DNA of 64,000 bases from Cytophagaceae bacterium (GTDB lineage Bacteria > Bacteroidota > Bacteroidia > Cytophagales > Flexibacteraceae): the NCBI GenBank assembly GCA_947458545.1, contig CANGYH010000009.1:1-64000 (forward strand), in the 5' to 3' direction. How positions within the stretch are numbered: position 1 is the first letter of the stretch; each line of letters begins with the position of its first letter. The notes below the pieces were generated by a model. It was not told the origin of the DNA and ran no database searches. It saw only the letters and a list, made by a program, of their open reading frames with translations. A program made the position numbers and the translations under genes. Positions 38,964 to 47,837 of this stretch are shown here, piece by piece.

Positions 38964-40685
38964 TTATTGGGCGGCGGGGGTGGGGTTGGTCAGGTCGTTT
39001 ACCAGAGCAGCGTCTTGCCGCCAGATGCCATCGGCAGAGAACACAATCACGGTATTGGTGCGGGCATACTGGGCCAGCACCTCTACCATCCGGCTCTTTT
39101 GCCCCACCGTCATAAAGCGGACGTTGTCGCGGATGATCAACAGCCGCGGGGCCGTCATCAGGCGCATGGCCAGCGGCATAATTTCGGCCAGGTAGCCCTC
39201 TAGATTACGGCCTGCGGGCAGCAGGTTGTTGCGTAGCCCGTCGGGCAGGTTCAGGTAGTCTTCTTCGGCCCCGAGGCGCCGCATCCACAGCAGAAAGTCG
39301 TTGTAGCTGTAGTCTGGGTGCATCAGGCGCAGGTTGGTCTCTATGGTGCCCGCCAGCAAGTCTGCCGAGCCCGAGTAGAGGCCCAACTGCTGCCGCCAGG
39401 TAAAATTGTCCAGCTCGCGGATGGGGATGCCGTCTGCCAGGGCCACGCCCTGGTAATCTTCGTGGGCAGAGAGCAGGATGTCCGTCAGCGTATTGATGGT
39501 CTCTTGGTCGTGTACGTCCATCAGGTGCAGGCGGCCGGGCAGCAGGGCGGCGGTGTAATGCTGCAACACCGGGCGCCCGACGCTGTCTGCGGCAGAGAGG
39601 TCTCGCAGCACGATTTCGGCCCCGCGCTCGCCGTGGGGGTTGCGGGTGGTCAGGCTGGCGGCGCCATCTTCGTTCTCTCGGTAGAGGGCCGTTACGTGGC
39701 TGATTTTTTCGGTAGCCGTCAGCAGGTCGTAGATGGTATCCATGTAAATCACCAGCTTTTCTACCGAGCCCACCAGCGTGAGCACCACAAACTCGCTGGC
39801 CACAAACTGCCCCAGGGTGATGCGGTTATCTACCACCAGCACCACGCCTAAAATTAGCAGCCCGCCAATCACAAGCACCTTAAAGACGACGATCCAGGCA
39901 TACTGGACGATGAGTATTTTAAAGTGCTTGTCGCGGTAGCTCAGGTAGGTGGTAACCAGCTTATCTGTCTGCCTGATAGCCTCCGCATGCGAGAAAAGGC
40001 GGGCCGGCCGCACCACCCGCGCCGTCTCTTCTAGCCAGAAAGCCACCTTGTATTTATAGGTACTCTCCTTCAGGCTGGTATAGAGGCCCTCTGGGCCTGT
40101 AAAGCGGAAGATGCCATACAGAAAAATGGCCAGAAATAGAATAAGAAAGATGAAGAACGGATGGTAAAACGACAGCAGCAGCAACCCCACCAGAATCTGA
40201 ATAAGCGCCGCAGACAGGTCTATCAGCAGCTTGGGCAGGCTCTTTTGCAGGGTAATGACGTCGAAAAACCGGTTCATCAGCTCGGGCAGGTGTGACCCCC
40301 GCAGGGCGTCAAACCGCAGCCGCAGCAGAGAGAGCGTCATCTGAAAGGCCGTGCGCGCAAATACCCGCCGCTGCAAAATCTCTACCAGCCGTATCTGCAT
40401 GATCTGCAACACCCCAGACATGGCCGAGGCCAGAATGACCAGCCCGATGAGCACGTACACACTCTCGAAAACCAGCCCGCCAGAAACCCGCGTAATGATG
40501 CCCTGTATGCCTAGCGGCAAGGCCAGGCCCACCAACGCCGTAAAAACAGAAAAGACGTAGATGAAACCGATGTCTTTCTTCTCTTCTGCCAGCAAAGCCA
40601 GAAACTTGCGCAGCGGCGACCTGTGGTCAGAGATGTGGTGGTCGTCGTGCGGGGCCTGAGAGCCGTGAGGCGCAGAGTTACTCAT
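38964..40685 (-). CDS. ABC exporter-like protein with a degenerate ATPase domain
   Basis: The 573-residue protein has a type I ABC exporter membrane domain with about six helices (residues 40-310) and a C-terminal region of nucleotide-binding-domain length. The essential motifs are missing: the Walker A position reads 'LLPGRLHLMDVHDQETINTL' (about 381-400) without GxxGxGKS/T, the signature reads 'LPAGRNLEGYLAE' (about 489-501) instead of LSGGQ, and Walker B reads 'RLLIIRDN' (about 514-521) without the DE pair. The frame is intact, so loss looks ancient. A CACCTTTG element ends 10 nt before ATG 40685. It heads the apparent exporter operon, but an energy source is not apparent. Confidence 0.88.
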   Translation of the reverse strand: MSNSAPHGSQAPHDDHHISDHRSPLRKFLALLAEEKKDIGFIYVFSVFTALVGLALPLGIQGIITRVSGGLVFESVYVLIGLVILASAMSGVLQIMQIRLVEILQRRVFARTAFQMTLSLLRLRFDALRGSHLPELMNRFFDVITLQKSLPKLLIDLSAALIQILVGLLLLSFYHPFFIFLILFLAIFLYGIFRFTGPEGLYTSLKESTYKYKVAFWLEETARVVRPARLFSHAEAIRQTDKLVTTYLSYRDKHFKILIVQYAWIVVFKVLVIGGLLILGVVLVVDNRITLGQFVASEFVVLTLVGSVEKLVIYMDTIYDLLTATEKISHVTALYRENEDGAASLTTRNPHGERGAEIVLRDLSAADSVGRPVLQHYTAALLPGRLHLMDVHDQETINTLTDILLSAHEDYQGVALADGIPIRELDNFTWRQQLGLYSGSADLLAGTIETNLRLMHPDYSYNDFLLWMRRLGAEEDYLNLPDGLRNNLLPAGRNLEGYLAEIMPLAMRLMTAPRLLIIRDNVRFMTVGQKSRMVEVLAQYARTNTVIVFSADGIWRQDAALVNDLTNPTPAAQ

Positions 40686-40695
40686 AGATGCAGAA

Positions 40696-40703
40696 CAAAG
40701 GTG
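40696..40703 (-). promoter_or_regulatory. -7-like element CACCTTTG for the exporter operon
   Basis: Read on the minus strand, CACCTTTG lies 10 nt before the ATG of the ABC-type gene. Confidence 0.45.
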
Positions 40704-40889
40704 GCCAGTTGCCAAAAAGCCAAAGCGTTACCGGGCCGGGGCCCGCTCAAAAAAACCAGCAAAAAGCAATAAGCCGTTGGCCGACAAGCAAGCATCATGC
40801 CAACTGCCTGCACCCTGCTTTGTTTTTGTGTGAAGGTAAGGCCGCGCCGCGCCTTGCATCTGCCCCGCCATCTTGGCAGGGGCCGCTGC

Positions 40890-40897
40890 TATCTTTA
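40890..40897 (+). promoter_or_regulatory. -7-like element TATCTTTA for the M43 protease gene
   Basis: TATCTTTA (one base from consensus) ends 4 nt before ATG 40902. The same octamer stands 7 nt before the amylase ATG at 60011. Confidence 0.45.
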
Positions 40898-40901
40898 GGC
40901 T

Positions 40902-42155
40902 ATGAAATTTCAGTATTGGCTGGCACTGGGCTTGGTATGGGCCTGCTTTGGGGGCCTCCAAGCCCAGACGCAGGAGCCTTGCGGTACGGCGCTGGCTGTA
41001 CAGAAACTGACGCCCGAGCAGCGCCGGTTTTTGCCCGGTGGCCAGGCCTTTGAGCAGGCATTGCGCGTGGGGGCCACCCAGCACGGCAGCCTGTGCGACT
41101 CTGGCATTGTGTACCGCATACCGGTGGTTTTCCACGTTGTGCACAACGGAGAGCCGATCGGCACCGGAGACAACATCGCCGAGGCCCGCCTGCAAGAGCA
41201 AATAGACATCCTCAACCAAGACTATCGCCGGCGCCCCGGCACCCTGGGTTTTAACACTGACCCCCGCGGCGCCGACGCCTGGATAGAGTTTTACCTGGCC
41301 TGCCGAGACCCACAGGGCAACCCTCACACAGGTATTAATCGCATCAATGGCCAGCGCGATACCTGGGTGTTGGCAGACAACAGCCTGAAAGACGTCATCA
41401 GTTGGCCTACAGACCGCTACCTCAACTTCTGGGTGGCAGACATCGAAGGCTCGGGCCTGGGATGGGCTACTTTCCCGGCTTCTACGCTGCCCGGCCTGCC
41501 CATCACCCAAGGGACAGACGGCGTGGTGATAGACCGCGGGGCCGTGGGCTACAGCACCACGAGCCGCCTTTACAACAAGGGCCGCACCGCCACCCACGAG
41601 GTGGGCCACTGGCTGGGGCTGCTCCACATTTGGGGCGACGGCGACTGCAGCGCCACTGACTTTTGCGAAGATACCCCCCCGCAAAACGGGTACTTCCTCC
41701 AGTGCCCCATCCCCAGTGCCCTGGCCTGCCCCGGCGAGCCTGCCCCCATGCAGCGCAACTACCTGCAATACACCCCAGACACCTGCATGAACATCTTTAC
41801 CCGAGACCAGGTGTACCGCATGCGCTACGTGCTCTGCAACACGCCTGACCGTGTAACGCTGCGCAACCAGGCCCCCTGCACCACCCATACGCAGCCGCAG
41901 GCACGGCCCTTGTTCCAGATACTTTACCTGCCGGGCCTGGCCGGGCAGTTCAGGCTCGCCTTTGCCGAGGCAGGCCGGGCCCGCATTGTGCTCTACAGCG
42001 CCGACGGTAAGTACCTGTTAGACCAAACCGTAGACGCTGACCCAGGCCAACAGGTGAGCTACAACCTGAGCACCTTTGCCCCGGGCACCTATGCCCTTTT
42101 GGTTACCCAAAACGGCCGGCAAGAAGTCCGCCGCGTTGTAAACCGGGTCCGGTAA
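40902..42155 (+). CDS. Secreted M43 (pappalysin-type) zinc metalloprotease, T9SS cargo
   Basis: The 417-residue protein has a signal peptide (1-21, 'FQYWLALGLVWACFGGLQAQ'), a propeptide-like segment, and a metzincin domain with HEVGHWLGLLH at 232-242 (ligands His232, His236 and His242; base Glu233). The 'DTCMNIFTRDQVYRM' segment near 290 supplies the Met-turn. The last 80 residues ('LYSADGKYLLDQT...FAPGTYALLVTQNGRQEVRRVVN') are a type A T9SS sorting domain. Conserved Cys pairs fit an exported enzyme. It is likely a cell-surface or secreted protease. Confidence 0.93.
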   Translation: MKFQYWLALGLVWACFGGLQAQTQEPCGTALAVQKLTPEQRRFLPGGQAFEQALRVGATQHGSLCDSGIVYRIPVVFHVVHNGEPIGTGDNIAEARLQEQIDILNQDYRRRPGTLGFNTDPRGADAWIEFYLACRDPQGNPHTGINRINGQRDTWVLADNSLKDVISWPTDRYLNFWVADIEGSGLGWATFPASTLPGLPITQGTDGVVIDRGAVGYSTTSRLYNKGRTATHEVGHWLGLLHIWGDGDCSATDFCEDTPPQNGYFLQCPIPSALACPGEPAPMQRNYLQYTPDTCMNIFTRDQVYRMRYVLCNTPDRVTLRNQAPCTTHTQPQARPLFQILYLPGLAGQFRLAFAEAGRARIVLYSADGKYLLDQTVDADPGQQVSYNLSTFAPGTYALLVTQNGRQEVRRVVNRVR

Positions 42156-42309
42156 ATAGGTAATCAGGCCAGGTAAGCTTGCCTTAGGGCCGATGCCCCT
42201 TCCCTGTGGGGCACGCAATTTTGGCCCGTGGTGCCCCAGCCTTGGCATAAGTTACGCCCCTGCTGATGCTTACTTCTGCCCTGATGGCCCGAACTTGCAG
42301 CCTGTTGCA

Positions 42310-44940
42310 ATGAAGACCAAGGCCCCCAAAGCAGGTGCAGCCCCAGAGGCGGCCAAAGAGACGCCCCTGATGCGGCAATACAACGCCATCAAGGCGAAGC
42401 ACCCGGGGGCGCTGCTGCTTTTTCGGGTAGGCGACTTTTACGAGACCTTCGGCGAGGATGCCGTGGCTACGTCGGCGGCGCTGTCCATCACGCTCACCAA
42501 GCGGGGCAACGGGTCGGCGTCAGAGACGGCCCTGGCAGGCTTTCCGCACCACGCGCTGGATACGTATCTGCCGAAGCTCATCCGGGCCGGGCACCGCGTC
42601 GCCATCTGCGACCAGCTCGAAGACCCCAAGTTGGCCGTCGGCGTCGTAAAGCGGGGCGTAACCGAGTTGGTGACGCCCGGCATCAGCCTGGCCGATGCCA
42701 TGCTGGATGCCCGCAGCGCCCGCTACCTGGCGGCCGTACACCTGGGCGGGCCGCAGGTAGGCCTGGCCTTTCTGGACGCCAGCACGGGCGAGTTTCTCTG
42801 CGCCCAGGGCGATGCCGCCTTTGCCCAGAAGCTGATGCAGAGCCTGGCCCCGGCCGAGGTACTTTGCGCCAAGCCCCAGCGCCAGGCGCTGGACGAGCTC
42901 TTTGGGCAGGTGCAGGCCCCGTTCTACCTGGACGACTGGATCCTCCAGCCCGCCTTCGGCTACGACCTGCTGACGCGCCACTTTGCCACCCAGAGCCTGA
43001 AGGGGTTCGGCGTAGAGAACCTGCCCTACGCCATAGCCGCCGCCGGGGCCGTGCTCCACTATCTGGACACGACCGAGCACAAGCAGCTCTCGCACATCAC
43101 GGGCCTGAGCCGAATAGACGAAGCCGGCCACGTCTGGCTAGACCGGTTCACCATTCGCAACCTGGAGCTGATAGAGCCCCAGCACGAGGGCGGCACCGCC
43201 CTGGTAGATGTGCTGGACAAGACCGTGGCCCCCATGGGCGCGCGCCTGCTGCGCAAATGGCTGGTGCTCCCGCTGACAGACACCGCCCGCATTGCCGAGC
43301 GCCACACGGCCGTGGCCTACTTCGTAGAAGATGCCGCCGCCACCGATGCCCTGCGCGAGCACCTGCGCGCCATGGGCGACCTGGAGCGCCTGGCCAGCAA
43401 GGTGGCCATGCGCCGGATCAGTCCGCGCGAGCTGGCCCAACTGCGGCGGGCCCTGCAGCAGGTAGAGCCCATGCAGCAACTGCTGGCCGCCAGCCAGGTG
43501 CATCCGCTGATGGCCCTGGCCGACAGGCTGAACCCCTGCAGGGTGCTGGCCCAGCGCATAGCCCGCACGCTGGCAGACGATGCCCCGGTCCAGGTGGCCC
43601 AGGGCGGCGTCATCCGCCCCGGCGTGCACCCCGAGCTGGACGAGCTGCGTCAGATGGCCTTTGCCGGCAAAGACTACCTGGCCGAGGTGCAACGCCGCGA
43701 GGCCGCCCAGACGGGCATCCCGAGCCTGAAAATCAACTACAACAAGGTCTTTGGCTACTACCTGGAGGTAACCCACGCCCACCGAGACAAGGTGCCGGCA
43801 GACTGGATCCGCAAGCAGACGCTGGTGAATGCCGAGCGCTATATAACCCCAGAGCTGAAGACCTACGAAGAGAAGATCACCACGGCCGAAGACCGCATCG
43901 GCCTGCTGGAGGCCCGCCTCTGGCAAGAGCTGGTGGAAGAGACCGCCACCTACGTGGAGGTGCTGCAACAAAACGCCCGCCTGGCCGCCGAGGCCGACTG
44001 CCTGGCCGCCTTTGCCGAGGTGGCCCGCGCCTACCACTACGTGCGCCCCCAGATGGTGCCCGGCCGCGAGCTGACCCTGACCGGCGCCCGACACCCCGTC
44101 ATAGAGCGCCGCCTGCCCCCGGGCGAGGGCTACGTGCCCAACGACGTGCACCTGGACGAGGCCGAACAGCAGATCGTGCTGGTGACCGGCCCCAACATGA
44201 GCGGAAAGTCTGCCCTGCTGCGCCAGACGGCCCTGGTGGTGCTGATGGCCCAGGCCGGCAGCTTTGTGCCCTGCCAGGCCGCCACCATCGGCTGGGTAGA
44301 TAAGGTCTTTACCCGCGTGGGCGCCTCCGACAACCTGAGCCGGGGCGAGAGCACGTTTATGGTCGAGATGACCGAGACGGCCTCTATCCTGCACAACCTA
44401 TCAGACCGGTCACTGGTGTTGATGGACGAGATTGGCCGCGGCACCAGCACCTACGACGGCATCTCCATTGCCTGGGCCATTGTGGAGTATCTGCACAACC
44501 ACCCCAAGGCCCGGCCCAAAACCCTGTTTGCCACCCACTACCACGAGCTATCTGAGCTGGCCCAGACACTCCCGCGCATCAAGAACTTCAACGTAAGCGT
44601 GCGCGAGGCGCAAGATAGGGTCATCTTCTTGCGCAAGCTAGAGCCAGGCTCGGCCGCGCACAGCTTCGGCATACACGTGGCCCAGATGGCGGGCATCCCG
44701 CTGGAGGTCGTCTCCCGCGCCGACGAGGTCCTCAAACACCTGGAGGCCGACCGCCAGCACAAAGGCGTGGCCGCCCGCGTGCGCAAGGTGCCCAAGCCCG
44801 TCCAACTGGCCATGTTCGGCTCCGAAAACCCCCAGGCGGAGCTGGCCTTCCAAGCCCTCCAAGCGCTGGACCTCAACACGATGTCACCCATCCAAGCCCT
44901 GCTCAAACTGGCCGAGTTGCAGAAGATGGGGAAGGAGTAG
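42310..44940 (+). CDS. mutS: DNA mismatch repair protein MutS
   Basis: The 876-residue protein recognises mismatches and recruits MutL. Domain I has 'GDFYETFGEDA' with the mismatch-probing Phe-x-Glu near residue 41. The clamp and lever regions follow, then the ATPase with Walker A 'GPNMSGKSALLRQ', 'GASDNLSRGESTFMVEM', Walker B 'LVLMDEIGRGTSTYDG' and 'FATHYHEL'. ATG 42310 is chosen because earlier in-frame starts add unrelated residues. The C-terminal helix-turn-helix and 'MSPIQALLKLAELQKM' tail are present. The gene stands alone and is followed by a hairpin-repeat cluster. Confidence 0.97.
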   Translation: MKTKAPKAGAAPEAAKETPLMRQYNAIKAKHPGALLLFRVGDFYETFGEDAVATSAALSITLTKRGNGSASETALAGFPHHALDTYLPKLIRAGHRVAICDQLEDPKLAVGVVKRGVTELVTPGISLADAMLDARSARYLAAVHLGGPQVGLAFLDASTGEFLCAQGDAAFAQKLMQSLAPAEVLCAKPQRQALDELFGQVQAPFYLDDWILQPAFGYDLLTRHFATQSLKGFGVENLPYAIAAAGAVLHYLDTTEHKQLSHITGLSRIDEAGHVWLDRFTIRNLELIEPQHEGGTALVDVLDKTVAPMGARLLRKWLVLPLTDTARIAERHTAVAYFVEDAAATDALREHLRAMGDLERLASKVAMRRISPRELAQLRRALQQVEPMQQLLAASQVHPLMALADRLNPCRVLAQRIARTLADDAPVQVAQGGVIRPGVHPELDELRQMAFAGKDYLAEVQRREAAQTGIPSLKINYNKVFGYYLEVTHAHRDKVPADWIRKQTLVNAERYITPELKTYEEKITTAEDRIGLLEARLWQELVEETATYVEVLQQNARLAAEADCLAAFAEVARAYHYVRPQMVPGRELTLTGARHPVIERRLPPGEGYVPNDVHLDEAEQQIVLVTGPNMSGKSALLRQTALVVLMAQAGSFVPCQAATIGWVDKVFTRVGASDNLSRGESTFMVEMTETASILHNLSDRSLVLMDEIGRGTSTYDGISIAWAIVEYLHNHPKARPKTLFATHYHELSELAQTLPRIKNFNVSVREAQDRVIFLRKLEPGSAAHSFGIHVAQMAGIPLEVVSRADEVLKHLEADRQHKGVAARVRKVPKPVQLAMFGSENPQAELAFQALQALDLNTMSPIQALLKLAELQKMGKE

Positions 44941-44989
44941 TCGGGCAGCGGAAGCTCGCCCGGTGCTCTCGCAAGCCTCCTGGCCGGTG

Positions 44990-45042
44990 CTAAGCAAAGT
45001 CTCTGACTTTGCTTTATGCCGCTGCAAGTCTCTGACTTGCAA
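44990..45042 (+). repeat. Double-hairpin repeat family iv, copy 1
   Basis: Hairpins AGCAAAGTC-TCT-GACTTTGCT and TGCAAGTC-TCT-GACTTGCA are separated by TTATGCCGC. Confidence 0.8.
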
Positions 45043-45109
45043 TCTATTATAGCATCCTCACAGAGCAGCTTCTACCGTCCCCAGCCCCGCCGATGAGCCG
45101 CGTCCGTCT

Positions 45110-45161
45110 GGCAAGTCGGAGACTTGCAGCGGCCAAAAGCAAGGTCAGAGACCTTGCTTAG
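45110..45161 (-). repeat. Double-hairpin repeat family iv, copy 2
   Basis: This is the same two-hairpin unit in inverted orientation, with compensating stem changes (AGCAAGGTC-TCT-GACCTTGCT). Confidence 0.8.
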
Positions 45162-45316
45162 CGGATGGCTTCTACGGTAGTCTCACGCTTGGCAAACTGC
45201 ACCCCTCTAAAACGCAAAAGACCCGCCCTGGGACACTGATCTGACGGGAAGTGTGGCGAGTACTGTTGATGCAAACTTACGGATTTATAACGCCATATGA
45301 TGTCGATTCGTGCCAA

Positions 45317-45360
45317 AAAAACGCAAGAAAGCGTAAGAGAGCGCAAAAGCACGCAAAAAA
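45317..45360 (+). repeat. Decamer-phased repeat (about four AACGCAAGAA-type units)
   Basis: Units resembling ACGCAAGAAA recur at a 10-nt period. Together with family iv copies it fills the 576-nt region between mutS and dnaG, which holds no gene. Confidence 0.6.
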
Positions 45361-45369
45361 CTGGCCTTG

Positions 45370-45422
45370 CTAAGCAAAGTCTCCGACTTTGCTTTTTGCC
45401 GCTGCAAGTCTTTGATTTGCAA
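45370..45422 (+). repeat. Double-hairpin repeat family iv, copy 3
   Basis: Same layout as copy 1, with loops TCC and TTT. Confidence 0.8.
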
Positions 45423-45475
45423 TAAGATACGATTTATAATAGCACAAAGTGAGCCGGTTGCCATGCAGGTGGTGG

Positions 45476-45499
45476 ATGCAAGTCCGAGACTTGCAGCGG
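45476..45499 (-). repeat. Half copy of family iv beside dnaG
   Basis: Only the TGCAAGTC/GACTTGCA hairpin and the conserved GCGG linker start are present. It lies 17 nt downstream of the dnaG stop on the minus strand and may act as a 3' hairpin. Confidence 0.7.
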
Positions 45500-45516
45500 G
45501 CAAGGGTGATGGCCCG

Positions 45517-47658
45517 TTAAGGCAGGATACTAATCTTCAACTCCGCACAAATGCGGCGCTCTACATCTTTGATCTCCATGAACTGGCGGACCCATTGCTC
45601 GGCTTCGGCATCGTCGGTGGCGTAGGGGAGGGCGGCTTGTACCTCGGCCAGGCGGGCGCGTAGCTGGCGCAGGTTCAGGTAGCACAGGTGCCGGTAGGCG
45701 GCGTGGATCAGCGTCGGGCCCACTTCTTCTACCTTGACGCCCTTCTCAGCCCATTTGGGGCTGATGACGTAGCGGGGCATCACCAGCTCTTGGGCCAGGT
45801 TGCGCACGGCCGGGTCGGTGCTGGTGAGCAGGTGCTCGGGGCCGGGCTCCAGGCCGAGGGCCTTCAGCTTCTGAATCTCGCGCAGGGCCGAGGCCGCCGG
45901 CTCAGAGACAAATTCAATCTCGGCCAGTTCGTTGAGCAGATATCCCAGCAGCGTAAGGCCCTCCACAGGCCGGTGGCCGTGGTTCAGGATCAGGCGGATG
46001 GCTTCCGTCTCTTGCAGGGCAATCTGCTCGTGGGGCGAGAGCGCATCCAACAAACTGCCGATGGCAGGCTCCTCTACCGCTGCCGGAGCGATCGGGACAG
46101 GTGCTGGCTGGGCGGGGGGCAAAGGTGCCTCTCCCAAAGGAGCGGGTGGTGCGCCCCAATCCACCGGGTCGGGCCCGAAGGGGTCATAGTCCTCAAACTC
46201 CGGTGGCAGCGGAGGTGGGGCATCATCGGGCAGGCCGCCGGGGGGCAGCACGCCGGGGGGCAGGTCCAGCTTGGGCGGGGCTTGCGGAGGAGGCGCGGGT
46301 CCCTCCCGGCGCTCGCGGCGCTCGGCCTCGCGGGTGCGCTCTCGCTCGCGGGCACGCTCCATGCGGGCGGCCTCGGCGCGCAGGGTCTCTTCGGTTACCT
46401 GCAGCAGCCGCGCCGCCTCGTGGATGAGCACGTCCTGCTTCATCCGGTCGGGCATCAGGGTGATGGTGCGCACCACCTCGGCCGCCACGCCCGCCCGGCG
46501 GAAGGGGTCTTGCCCGGCCTCTTGCAGCAGCACGCGGGCCTTAAAGCTCACAAAGTCTTGTTCGTGGGCACGGGCATAGTCGTCAAACGCTTGGGGGCCG
46601 TGGGCCTTTAGGTAGCTGTCCGGGTCGTGGTTGTCGGGCAGCGAGAGCACGCGCACGGCCAGGCCTTCTTCCAGCAAGATGTCTATGCCCCGCAGCGCCG
46701 CTTTGATGCCGGCCGCGTCGCCGTCGAAGAGCACCGTCACGTTCTCGGTATAACGGCCCAACAGTTGGGCCTGCTCTTGCGTCAGGCTCGTGCCCGAGCT
46801 GGCCACGGCACGCGCAATGCCTGCCTGGTGCAGGGCAATCACGTCCAGGTAGCCCTCCGTCAGAAAGACCTGGTCTGCCTTGCGGATGTCTTGGCGGCTT
46901 TGCCAGAGGCCGTAGAGGATGCGGCTCTTCTGGTACACGGCAGACTCGGGCGAGTTGACGTATTTGGCCAGCTTGGCATCCTTGCCCAGGATGCGCCCAC
47001 CGAAGCCCACCACCCGCCCGCTGGGCGTGTAGATCGGAAACATCACCCGGGCGCGGAACCGGTCGTAGAGCGAACCATCGTCGCGGCGCAGGCTGAGGCC
47101 GGCCTGCTCTAGCACGTCGGCCGTGTAGCCGTCTTTGAGGGCCTGCTTGGTAAAGGCATCCGACGCATCCGGGGCCCAGCCTATGCCGAAGGCCTCTTGC
47201 GTGGCCGGCAAGATGCCGCGCTCTTTGAGGTAAGGCAGGGCGATGTTGCGGCCTGCCTCTGTGCCGGTCAGTTGCTTGCGGTACCAGCCCGCCGCATACT
47301 GCAGGGCCACCATCAGCGCCTCGCGGGCTTTGGCCGAGTCAGAGTCCTGGTCGTAACTGCCCTGGTCGTACTCCAGCGTTATGGAGTACTTGCGGGCCAG
47401 ATACTCGATGGCCTGGGCAAACGTGAGCCCCTCGATCTCCATCACAAACTGCACCGAGTCTCCGCCCTTGCCGCAGCCGAAGCACTTGTAAATGCCCCGC
47501 TCGGGGTTGACGTTGAAGCTGGGCGACTTCTCGTTGTGGAAGGGGCAGCGGGCAATCAGGTTGCGCCCCCGCCGCTTGAGCGAGACGAAGTCTCCCACCA
47601 CCTCGGCAATGTCTGCCGTGGTGGTTACCTGCCGCAGGATGTCTTCTTTGATGCGCAT
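45517..47658 (-). CDS. dnaG: DNA primase
   Basis: The 713-residue primase makes RNA primers for replication. The N-terminal CHC2 zinc finger has 'CPFHNEKSPSF' and 'YKCFGCGKGG' (about 38-66). The TOPRIM core has 'VFLTEGYLDVIALHQAGI' and 'NVTVLFDGDAAGIKA'. The helicase-binding C-terminal domain occupies the last 150 residues. Between the core and this domain is a linker of about 90 residues (about 435-530) that is mostly Pro, Asp and Ala, much longer than usual. The gene stands alone between repeat clusters and a divergent barrel gene. Confidence 0.96.
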   Translation of the reverse strand: MRIKEDILRQVTTTADIAEVVGDFVSLKRRGRNLIARCPFHNEKSPSFNVNPERGIYKCFGCGKGGDSVQFVMEIEGLTFAQAIEYLARKYSITLEYDQGSYDQDSDSAKAREALMVALQYAAGWYRKQLTGTEAGRNIALPYLKERGILPATQEAFGIGWAPDASDAFTKQALKDGYTADVLEQAGLSLRRDDGSLYDRFRARVMFPIYTPSGRVVGFGGRILGKDAKLAKYVNSPESAVYQKSRILYGLWQSRQDIRKADQVFLTEGYLDVIALHQAGIARAVASSGTSLTQEQAQLLGRYTENVTVLFDGDAAGIKAALRGIDILLEEGLAVRVLSLPDNHDPDSYLKAHGPQAFDDYARAHEQDFVSFKARVLLQEAGQDPFRRAGVAAEVVRTITLMPDRMKQDVLIHEAARLLQVTEETLRAEAARMERARERERTREAERRERREGPAPPPQAPPKLDLPPGVLPPGGLPDDAPPPLPPEFEDYDPFGPDPVDWGAPPAPLGEAPLPPAQPAPVPIAPAAVEEPAIGSLLDALSPHEQIALQETEAIRLILNHGHRPVEGLTLLGYLLNELAEIEFVSEPAASALREIQKLKALGLEPGPEHLLTSTDPAVRNLAQELVMPRYVISPKWAEKGVKVEEVGPTLIHAAYRHLCYLNLRQLRARLAEVQAALPYATDDAEAEQWVRQFMEIKDVERRICAELKISILP

Positions 47659-47802
47659 GGCTCTGAGGCTGCCCGGGCCGGCGGCAAGGTATCCTTACGT
47701 GCTAACCCATCGGCTAAGATACCACCCCCCAACCGGCAGGCCCGCAGGCCGTATAAATGGCCATAGCGGTGCCTGGGCATCGAGTATGCCGGGGCGCACC
47801 GC

Positions 47803-47810
47803 TAGTTTTG
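47803..47810 (+). promoter_or_regulatory. -7 element TAGTTTTG
   Basis: Exact TAnnTTTG match, 27 nt upstream of ATG 47838. Confidence 0.5.
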
Positions 47811-47837
47811 CCCAACCTAAAACAACTCTGAATCTGT

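Noticed and set aside
40728-41888. A 386-codon minus-strand frame opposite the M43 protease gene.
   Set aside because: The plus strand encodes a signal peptide, HEVGHWLGLLH and a sorting domain; the minus frame has no domain.
42520-44394. Long minus-strand frames opposite mutS (up to 418 codons) and a 479-codon plus frame.
   Set aside because: They lie wholly inside a complete MutS and show shadow-frame composition (His/Gly/Gln-rich or Arg/Pro-rich).
45158-45503. Two overlapping minus-strand ORFs of 64 and 72 codons between mutS and dnaG.
   Set aside because: They run through family iv hairpins and the decamer array; the apparent hydrophobic repeat comes from the decamer.
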